64,000 bases of DNA from Ophiostoma sp. CBS 140.51 (Eukaryota > Ascomycota > Sordariomycetes > Ophiostomatales > Ophiostomataceae): assembly GCA_029298735.1 (NCBI GenBank), contig JANSLP010000020.1, forward strand, positions 1 through 64,000, written 5' to 3'. Every line of letters starts with the position of its first letter. Position 1 is the first letter of the stretch. Positions 53,143-62,038 of the stretch are shown here, in pieces. A program made the translations under genes and the position numbers. Below the pieces are notes generated by a model. That model worked only from the letters and a program-made list of their open reading frames with translations, was not told the origin of the DNA and did not search any database.

Positions 53143-54519
53143 TTACAGACCAATGGCTGTTCGCACGGCGTCCATTGTCTCTTCACTGTTTGCCTGTGCC
53201 TTTTTGGCACCGTGCTCGGCCACCCGGTCGAGATATGCACCGCCGCCCCGCTCCAGAACGTCGGCAAACCGCTCACGAATTCCAGACAGTCGCTGAACAG
53301 CAGCATCTGCCAGTCTCTGCTTGAGCACGCCTAAATTCTTGCCCTCCATCTCTGTCGCAAGAGACTGTGCTGTAGCCTCCACACTAGCATTGGATGTCGT
53401 GGCCGCGCTGTACGCGCTGTTGTTGTCGCCCTCCATCAGTGCCAGCAGCTCCAGCAGATTGGAGACTGCCGGTCGGTTCTCCGGGTCGTAGGTCACGGCA
53501 TTGGTCGAGTCCGTCAGAGCACCCATAATCTTCTTGCGTATGGTCTTGGCGTCATCGGTCAACAAGATACGCGAGCGCTCGTCGGCGTGCGACTTGGACA
53601 TCTTTTGCGTTGGCTGCTGGAGCGACATGATGCGGCGTGCCGGCGAGAGTAGTGTCGTCGGCGGCACGAGAAGCGATTGTTGGCCGTGGACATGATTAAA
53701 AGAGTTGGCACATTCGCGGGCAAACTCAAGGTGCTGGCACTGGTCCTCGCCGACAGGAACATGGGTAGCGCGGTGGACGAGCACGTCGGCAGCCATGAGC
53801 ACCGGATACGAGAAGAGACCGAGCTTGAGGGACGCGCGGGCCTTATCTTCAGCGAACGAGACGTCATCCTTGAGTTGAAGCTTGCTCTGTGGAGTGAGTT
53901 AGTGAATCTTTGGCGCAATGTTGAAATGGAAGGAAGGTGCAAGGCATGGGACGGGACGTACCTTCCACTGGGTCATCCGTGATAAGTAGCCGACCGAAGC
54001 TGTACAACTCAACAGCCACATCAGTTCAGAATGTGCCGGAACGGCCGACTGGTAAAAGAGAACACATCGTTCCGGGTCCAGACCAATGGCCAACAGTGCG
54101 GCCAACGTCTCGCGCCGCCGCTGACGCAGGACCGCACCGCTGTTGCTGCTTGCGGCCTGGACAGACGTCAAAGCATGTAGATCCACTACTGAGTAGTAGA
54201 GTTGTGTGCTCTTGTCGGCAGCTACACCTTCCTGTAGCTGGACCCAGCGCAAAAGCGCGCCCAGGTAGTTGCCGAGATGCGGCACGCCGGTCGGCTGGAT
54301 GCCGGAGAAGATGGTAGCGCCACTTGGTGCATCTGAGGATGGTGGTGACGGTGGCGGCTGGGTTTTCTCTTGTGAACTATACAGCCGACGGCCTTCCGAT
54401 ATACAGCGACGGCATGGCTTGGAGAGAAACGATATTGAGACTGCAAGGCCGTTAGTTGACTGGCCTTGTCGAGACCGACAGATCTGAGTCGCCCAAAGCA
54501 GCGGCCGCGCTATCCGCAT
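53143..54519 (-). CDS. MSW1: tryptophanyl-tRNA synthetase, mitochondrial
   Basis: Two exons, 54519-53962 and 53886-53143 (75-nt intron, GTACGT...CCACAG), encode 433 aa. An Arg/Ser-rich N-terminus (MRIARPLLWATQICRSRQGQ) is followed by a Pro/Ser linker and the class Ic synthetase core: SGIQPTGVPHLGNYLGA with the HIGH-like PHLGN (80-84), YYSVVDLHALT, and KMSKS at 281-285 preceded by PTQ. It is the short bacterial/mitochondrial type without the cytosolic extension, and charges mitochondrial tRNA-Trp in the matrix. The ATG at 54519 was preferred over the frame-open ATG at 54702 because it begins the presequence; the upstream residues look like leader translation. Confidence 0.92.
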
Positions 54520-55011
54520 CGTGATTGCTGCGGAAGGAGAATAACAAATAATATTGACACGAAAGAAGGCAAAAAGTATAAAATCCAAGCCTGAGGGCGT
54601 TGGAGGGCGACTGTTGAAGGATGGTCTTGTGGCTAGGTGGTAGATGAAGCATCTGGTGATTTTTGGCGGGTATAAAATTTTAGTCACGATTTCGGGCCGC
54701 ACTGTTTACAACCACACTGAACAAAGAGGGTTGACTGACAACCAAGCCGCCTACACACGTCCAACATCGACAACTCTAAAAAAATACTTGCAAAATCATT
54801 TCTCGTTGCTTGTTTTTCGAAAAAAATTTGGGTATTGTTGCATCATGTAACATTCCTCCTCGTATTATAGGTAGATAGATGGAAGTCGTAAGTATGTGAT
54901 TTTTTAATATATAAAAATGGCGGAACGTATTTTTTTTTTACAAGTACAAGTGTCCAACCAAAACGCTCTCTCTTGGTAAGATACAAAGACCACTGGTTTC
55001 TAAGCCCTCTC
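54520..55011. other. intergenic spacer between two minus-strand genes
   Basis: About 490 bp of AT-rich DNA serving as the MSW1 promoter and the uS10m 3' flank. No other feature was seen. Confidence 0.6.
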
Positions 55012-56113
55012 TTATCTACCGCCAGCAAACTTCTGGCGCGAAGCGACGAGCTCCTCCTTGATCCGCTGAACCTCCTCGGCGTAGTTATCCGGGAAAGTCT
55101 GCTCCAGGGCATCCAGCGACTGTTGAGCCTTGTCATAATTATCTGCTGATACTACCGCCACCTTGCTCCGGCCCAGATGAGACCACTCGGGCTCGATCAG
55201 CTTCTCGAACTCGCCGGAAGCCTCATCCAATCTCTTGCCAACGCCTGGAGGGAAGGGGAAGGTTAGTGCATGTACTATTTGGCAAACGGTTCGCATAGCT
55301 CTTGGCGAAAAGGGGAAAAAAAGGGGGGGGGGATAATAAAAAGGCATACCCAGTTCTTCGTACTCCCACATGTTGGCCTTCATACCAATACCCGGGTAGG
55401 CGTGCTTCTTCAGGAACGCCAGCCAGATCTGCACCGTCTCGGGGTTGCCGTCACGGATCTGGATCAGCCGCCGCATTGTGACACGCTCGTAGTTCTCCTG
55501 CGACTTCTTGAAAATGAAATGCGATCTGGGCACCGTCCAGCGTTCTGTAATACGCGGCAGCGGCACGGGGCCAAACGCAGGCAGGTTGAGGTAGTACGCC
55601 GCGCGCAGGGCAAAGTCGGCAAAGAGGGCGAGGCCTTGCTTGCTGTAGGAGCGCAGCTGCAGGTCGGCTGCGGGAACGCCGTACTCGACCTCACGGCGAA
55701 GGGGAGCCATGTAGAGGGCCTGGACGGAGCGGGGAATGCGAGGTTCTTCGGTGGGCGGGGTGTTCTCGGACGCGGCTACCTTGGAGACAGCCGTCTTCGT
55801 TGGTTGTTGCTGCTTTGGTGACTCTGACGTCGTTCTGTTACAGGGATAAGGCCGTTGTTAGACTCCCTGAGACCCAATCTCCAACTTAAAATTTCATTCG
55901 TGACACTATGGGCACTCACAACGAGCTCTGGAAGCGGTACTGTGCTGGCCGCATGGCCTGTTGCCATGCACATCTTGCGGTCGGCTGAGGAAGAAGAGGT
56001 AGTTAGTAGGTGCGATTGCATTGCGTACAGCCGGCCAATCCAATCGGGCTCAAGCCTACCATCTGGACCTGAGCGGCCTGCCGAAGCGACCGTATTAATG
56101 GCGGTGCATTCAT
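55012..56113 (-). CDS. RSM10: mitochondrial small-subunit ribosomal protein uS10m
   Basis: Four exons, 56113-56060, 55984-55920, 55834-55350 and 55244-55012, encode 278 aa. The first two tiny exons (54 and 65 nt) carry the presequence (MNAPPLIRSLRQAAQVQM and the Arg/Gln-rich continuation). Intron 1 has a perfect TACTAAC branch site before TTCCTCAG. The uS10 domain runs from about LPRITERWTVPRSHFIFKKS through MRRLIQIRDGN to AFLKKHAYPGIGMKANMWEYEELG, where intron 3 splits the final Gly codon. The C-terminal extension is helical and fungal-specific. It is part of the mitoribosome head. Intron 3 starts shortly before a run of C on the coding strand. The start is inferred from phase and presequence character; family identity is strong. 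Confidence 0.88.
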
Positions 56114-56806
56114 CGTTGTGTTACTGCGTTGTGAGGGGAGATGTCGTGATCTCGTTCGCCGGCTCGATGCTCTGGGGCCGGAAAGATTTGACGCTGTCTG
56201 CAGATTTTGGCGCGTTCGCTATTGCCGCCCCGTACGACAAAGCTGTCCACACCGTAATCGATAAGACACACACTGTCCCTCACACTGTACATTCAAGATA
56301 AAAGTTCGCAAAATGGCAACATGATAATTTTGGGACTATGTTTACAACTAGAATTTATACTAGCACATCTGGCATCATTATTCTCTCGGCAAAAACTTGC
56401 ATTATTCGGTCTAAGCTAAGAAGCTGGATACTGTTGTATGAGAGCTTGCCATGTGACTAAGTCTCGGAGAAGCATTTTTGCTTTCGTTACAGTGCGTGGC
56501 CAAAAAAGCTGGCATTTCTGCCATCTGTTGAAACTCTCTGGCTCTCCCAATGTTCTGTGTCTATATTCAAGCACTTTCCCGTATTTCGACGGTCCTGTGC
56601 GAAAACACCAGTTGGGTACGTGGCTGGATGAAGGCCAGCCAAGGCGCGGCCCGTTGGGCTGCTTTGGCTTTCGCCAAAAATAAATAAAAATGTTGCTTGG
56701 GTTGAGAAGGGTGCACGTCTTGCGTTGCATGCTTCATCTCTTCGGGTAGTCATGAAAGAGAGAACGAAGACGAGTGCAATGCGAGCAGGACAAAGTCGTT
56801 AGGCGC
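56114..56806. other. intergenic spacer
   Basis: About 690 bp containing the uS10m promoter and the FCF2 3' flank. Only short open frames are present and nothing was recognised. Confidence 0.55.
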
Positions 56807-57679
56807 TCAAGGCCGGCGACGGCGGCCAGCAACCAGCTTCTTGTAGAAGCCCTTCTTGCCGCTGGCGTTCTTCTCCTGGATCTTGTTGTACCGGCGCTTG
56901 AACTGCTGGTTGTACTCCTGCGAAGCCAGCACCTCCTCGACCATTGTGTTCTTGCGCTGCTTGCGCGTCAGGCGGTCACGCTCGCCCTTAGCAGTGCCCT
57001 CCACGATGGTGCCAAACACAGAGAACTTGGGGATCATGTTCTTGCGGTTGTCCTTGCGGAAGTGCTGCTTCGGGTCGAGGATGCCACGCATGCGCAGAAT
57101 CTGGAACTCGCGCTTGGCCTCGGGCGTCAAGTCGGTCTTCTGCAGGCCGAACCAGTCGGGGCCGGCGTTGTCCTGGTCATTCTTTGAAGCTGTTAGTTTC
57201 GCTGTTCTTGACAGAAGACGAAAAGAGGAAAATAACAAGCAACAGGGTGTAAAAGTAGGAGATCAGAGTAACTATGATAAAAATAAAATCATGTGTTTGC
57301 AGGAGGTCACCCATAACGGGATCACCCAATGCCTCAATTCTATTGGGATAGTTTTCATCTTTTCATGGTGGGTGGAAGAAAGTAAAGCAAAAAGCGACGC
57401 GAAAAAAAACCAAACCAACGACTGCCAACATACCTTGTTCTTCTTCTTCTCAAGCTGTGCAATGCGGATGGTCACGTCGTCGGTCTTGCGGGCCGCGATC
57501 TCCTTGCTCGCAAGAGCCTCTTCGGCTTCATTCTTGGCTGCTTGGGCAACGGCGACCTGGAATGGCCGGCCAGAGGCTGCCAGCACGACTGCGTCGTTCT
57601 TTTCGGCCAGACGCTCTTCAGCCTCCCGGAGGAGTGCGTCAATCTGACTTTCAGTCAGATCTTGTGTTGTTGTTGCCAT
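56807..57679 (-). CDS. FCF2: rRNA-processing protein Fcf2
   Basis: Two exons, 57679-57434 and 57181-56807, encode 206 aa. The 252-nt intron (GTATGT donor) is the longest here apart from leaders. The usable acceptor in phase is TTCAAAG at 57182; the nearer AG is only a nucleotide past the CTAAC branch site. The N-terminus (ATTTQDLTESQIDALLREAE) is helical and charged. The conserved Fcf2 region in exon 2 runs from GPDWFGLQKTDLTPEAKRE through LRMRGILDPKQHFRKDN to PKFSVFGTIVEG, and ends in a basic tail (GFYKKLVAGRRRRP). Fcf2 is a nucleolar factor for early pre-18S cleavages as part of the SSU processome. The yeast protein has a similar size (217 aa). Confidence 0.88.
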
Positions 57680-60111
57680 GGTTGTGTGTGGATGGAACAT
57701 GCAAAAAGAAGAGAGAGAAGGAGAGGAAAGAAGAAGAGCAGAACTCGATAACTTTTTTATGGTAGCAATTTTTTCGTAGTCCCTGGAGAAAATAAAGTGG
57801 AGACGCCAATAGCTTAGTCACATTGATAGAGTTCGCGCACGGCCAGTTCATAGCTCTTGCCTGGAATATTTCATGCCTCATAATCAAGGCACCAAAGACG
57901 CCTTGCACAGTGCACCCGTTGCACAATGTTATGCATGGGTGTTGTCAGATGTTCGGTGCTGGTGCGCTGGCACGACAGCACTGCTCCACACCGGCACGCC
58001 GCGGGGCGGGTTACAAGTTGGCTCGCTGGCTGATGGCTCGTTGGGCACAGCTGGCGCGAGAACGAGGCCACCACAGTCCCAACTACGTCGTTTGGCCCAC
58101 AATGCGGCGGCTGATGCCCAACCAGCCATTCACATTTCACTGACCGCTCTTGTGGTCTCGCGCGGAATAAAGCAACAAGGAACGCACGCAGAAGCAGCGA
58201 AAAAGAGACTCAAACACGTAAGAGTCCATCCTTTTGCGCCTCGCCCTCCCACACGCCCACCACCCACGTCCAGCTTTTCCCCCACCCGCAAATCTTAAAC
58301 GTTATATACTGGATGTCTCGTTCTTTAATTTTCTGGCCCTATTTCTGTTTGCCTGTCGATTCCTGCCTCACTCACAGCCTTGGGCAGACCAGCAAAAGAC
58401 AGAAGAGCGAGAAATCAAGAGCCCGTACTTCTTGTTTTATTTGATTTTTTATTTATTTTATATATCACCAATTCGCTCCTTCCTAGGACTGACAACAAGT
58501 CCCGGGAACGCGCAAAGCGAGCTCTGAAATAAAGGCATCAATCAATCCAGAAAAAGGTGCGTCATTTCGTCTTAATTTTGCTTCGAATTCTACCCACTGC
58601 TTTTCGATCCCCAAATGCACCCAGTCCTGCACGGTGTCGGTGTTCTGGTCTTCCGTCTCTTCTACTGGCTCGCCTGGCCGTTGGCCAACGGCTCACTAGA
58701 AATACGGAGTCAGTACGCAATTAGACAACTGGGCAAAAGGGACAGGCCGAGCAGAACGAGCTGAGTGGCTCCATTTGTGGACGGGTCCTGCCCGGGCGAG
58801 CAATCAAAATACACAGATTCAACCCGGCGAAGAAGGCACGAGCCGGCCACCGAAGGGGCGCCCAAGTGAGAGGAGGAGACTGCCTCGAGTGCGCGCTCCA
58901 ACCAGAGCCGGCAAGTGCGCCCGTTACCTTTTACAATACGCCGGCAGTCTGGCGCCATGTTCTTTTCCTCCCCATTGTGTGTGTTGTTGGAGAAATAAGA
59001 GGAATCGAAAGACGAATGGAAAGAACGACCGGCGACTCCACCGTCGATTCGTCCAATCCTCGTGCTTGCCCTCGAAGTTCTCCCGTCACTGGCCAATCAC
59101 CCGACTCCGCCAATCAAGGCCGCGCCGCGGAAGGAGCAAATCAAGAGCCAGCAAAGGGTCCAAAGACAAAAAACGGCTCTTTGGCCTGGTCTTCTGGTCT
59201 GTTTCTTTCGTCCCAGTCATGCGCTCCGGTCAACCCCAGGTTGACCCAGATGGCGGGCGAAACGGGCAAAATGGGTGGATGAGACGACCGGTGCACCAAC
59301 GAGAAGCAAGCAACGAGGCGCCCACCTTTTCTCCTCACCCAAGCTCTGGCCTTTGCCTGGCCTTGTCCGGCAGACTGCTGTCACAAACAAGGAAGGAACT
59401 ACCAGACACGGTGACCCGCTAGGCCGGATCGCGAAGTAAACAAAAAAAAACCACCAGCGCGCAGCCGCTCCTGCCTCCCCCCCTGCAGGCGGTGCAGCCA
59501 GCCGCCCCTCCTTCCCTCCACGGCACGCGGACAGTTTCCCAGCCTTCTCGTCACAGATGGTGTCTCTTTTCAAACAAAGCTGTGCTATCTTACGTCTTAT
59601 GCCTGTTTTCGTTCTTGTTTTGTTCCTTAAAAAGTCCTACTGTTGCGCAACAATCTCTGCCGTCTGCTTTGCCCTCCTGCCGCCTAATTGCTAACTCGGT
59701 TTTTCTTCCGGCAAAGACGAGCATCTCGCATATTAAAACGTCTCTTACATTTCGCCGTCGCAAACCAGCTGCACATTGTCGCATTCGCATTTGCACTTCT
59801 TCCTGCAGTCTCTTTTTATTTTTGGCGCATTATTGCTCGCCTCTTCGTCGCCCCGTCATTCATCCTGCGCCCATTCCAGGCAAACTAGCCCAGCCACCCG
59901 CGCCAGCGAGGCAAAAAACCCCACTACGCGAAGTTCATCCCCCGCGAACACCGAAAATCGGCCCCGAGCTTCTTTCAAGCTTCTTTTTTATTATCTTCAC
60001 CACCACATCGACCCATTGACGCCGTCGCGCATCCACCATCGCCGCATCATCTGACTCGCCCATACCCTCCTCCATTGACCGTCCTCGCGCGCGCAACTCA
60101 CATCGCCCGCC
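57680..60111. other. divergent promoter and long CT-rich leader region upstream of HAP5
   Basis: About 2.4 kb between the divergent FCF2 and HAP5 genes, with no recognised gene. The last 600 bp are C/T-rich and resemble a transcribed leader. Three CCAAT boxes lie at 59053-59114. Confidence 0.55.
59053..59114 (+). promoter_or_regulatory. cluster of three CCAAT boxes upstream of HAP5
   Basis: CCAAT pentamers lie at 59053-59057, 59093-59097 (GGCCAATCAC, close to the NF-Y optimum) and 59110-59114 (CGCCAATCAA), all on the plus strand within 62 bp and about 1 kb upstream of the HAP5 ATG. Binding and function are inferred, and the transcription start is unknown. Confidence 0.5.
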
Positions 60112-61409
60112 ATGGACGCTAACAACCAGCCTCCCGCCAACGCCGCCCCGGGTCATACCCAGAACCAGGCCGGGCGTGCGCAGCAAGCTGTCTACGACAC
60201 AAGCCACGGCGGCCATTACGGTACGTCATTTGTCGCATCCTGTTCCCCTCGTTCCTGATCGCCTTGTATGCATTGGCTTGCCATGCGGCACACCCTCCCC
60301 TCTTCGTCCGATTCTGCCGACTTTCAACCTGCATGATGCGACCGGATTACTGACCCTCTGTTTTGCATGCACTATAGGCGCCAGCGCAGCGGTTCGTCCC
60401 CCTCGTCTTCCTAACAATGCGCAAGAAGCGCTGGCTATTTCGCCAGATGCGGCCCCCCTTCTTCGATACTGCCGATTCTGACGATACTCATTCTAGCTCT
60501 CCCAACAAGGCTACGCGCCTTCAGAGCTTTACACAGGCCCATGGGCCAACGTACGTCCTCCCCTTCCGTTTGAAGTAACTTCTGCGTTGCAGCTCCCTTG
60601 ACTAACACTTCTTTTTCGCGACCAGGTTCACCAAGGTCTCACTGGCCCTTACAAGGACATCCTTACAACGTACTGGCAACAGACCATCAACCACCTCGAG
60701 AGCGATACCCACGACTATAAGCTGCACCAGCTGCCGCTTGCCCGCATAAAGAAGGTCATGAAGGCGGATCCTGAAGTGAAGATGATATCAGCCGAGGCGC
60801 CCATCCTGTTCGCCAAGGGCTGCGACATCTTTATCACGGAGCTGACAATGCGTGCTTGGATCCATGCCGAGGAGAACAAGCGTCGCACCCTTCAGCGCTC
60901 CGACATTGCATCAGCACTTGCCAAGTCCGATATGTTCGACTTCCTCATCGACATTGTGCCGCGCGAAGAAGCCACAAGCCACCCCAAGAGGGGGGGTTCC
61001 AACGCGGGCGCTGCTGCCGGCAACAATGCCGCGTCTGCAAACGTTGCTGCCGCCGCTGCGGCGGCGGCTGCTGCGGCGGCGGCTGCCCAGCAGGGTGTTG
61101 CTGGTGGCGCGGGAGCCGGCCAGCAGATCCCGGGTGCCAACCATGCCCTCGCCGAGTACGCGTCCATGGGCACACACCCGCTAGGCGGCGATGCCGACTA
61201 TCGGCAACCGGGCATGTACCCCGTGCAGGGTCAGGCAGGTGCCCCGCCTGGCTACGGCCAGCCCGGTCAGGCGCCAATGTACGCGGACATGGACCCCAAC
61301 ATGTACAACACCTATTCCATGCCGCCTCCTCAGGTATGTGATGCAATGCTGCCCTAGATATGTTGGTGAACGAGCTTACAGACTAACCAATCCACAGGGT
61401 GGCGCGTAA
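60112..61409 (+). CDS. HAP5: CCAAT-binding complex subunit HAP5/HapE (NF-YC)
   Basis: Five exons, 60112-60220, 60378-60391, 60497-60550, 60626-61333 and 61398-61409, encode 298 aa. The NF-YC histone-fold core is unmistakable: TYWQQTINHLESDTHDYK, LPLARIKKVMKADPEVKMIS, EAPILFAKGCDIFITELT and RRTLQRSDIASALAKSDMFD. The upstream segment around GYAPSELYTGPWAN is the fungal HAP5-specific region before the core. The C-terminal half has a 14-residue poly-Ala run and Gly/Gln/Pro/Tyr-rich sequence. With HapB and HapC it binds CCAAT promoters in the nucleus and, with HapX, controls iron and redox genes in many ascomycetes. Exon 2 is only 14 nt with an unusual GTTCGT donor; it is needed to keep phase between well-supported exons 1 and 3. 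The last exon encodes three residues (GGA) and the stop. Confidence 0.88.
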
Positions 61410-62038
61410 TATGGCAGAAGTGTGGGGTTAACTCTGGCTCTTTTGTTCTTCTTGTTGAGGTTATAGACTAGGGGCCGCCTTTCAGTCTGTAAAGACTCTG
61501 ACGAACAGGCACTTTTACAGGCTTGCGTTTGCTCGGGAATGGTGGCAAGCGGTTTTCTTTCCTTTTCTTTTTTTTTCGTTTGTTTTCTATTTTCTCCTCA
61601 ACTCCCCCACCCCTGTTTCCTTTCCTATGGTTTTTTTTTTTCGCTTTATGTTTTTATTCCCTCGTGGTTTTGTCCGTTTTCTGTCTTCCACTTTTTGTTT
61701 CTTTTTCTACAATGTTTTTGTGTCCTTTGGAGGTGGAATTTGGGAATGAGGAAAATACATTTATTTTGGGTTTTTGTCTATTCTAATGCCTCTTCGGTGT
61801 ACTTTTTTGCTTTGCTTCCTTCTACAGTGTATTTGTTGTTGTTCTACTCGCAAGAGACAGTAATTTACTTCACGTTCGTTTACTTGAACTTCTTTGCAGG
61901 CGTGAATAAGTAAATAAATGAAATAAGAGAACAAACTCGCTTTAAAATAGTGTATACAACAAAGACGTTTGAGCTGTTGACTCTTGAGTACACTAATATG
62001 TCATTGATATCATAGCGCCGCCATAACAATATGGCACT
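61410..62038. other. T-rich spacer between convergent HAP5 and SEC15
   Basis: The 3' flanks of both genes. Long T/C runs on the plus strand create spurious Phe/Leu-rich open frames. No gene recognised. Confidence 0.6.

Noticed and set aside
56416..56753. overlapping small minus-strand frames between uS10m and FCF2
   Set aside because: About 100 codons or fewer, overlapping in different frames, with no recognisable product.
61523..61913. Phe/Leu-rich frames downstream of HAP5
   Set aside because: They are produced by long T runs in the 3' flank, with no membrane-protein family resemblance.
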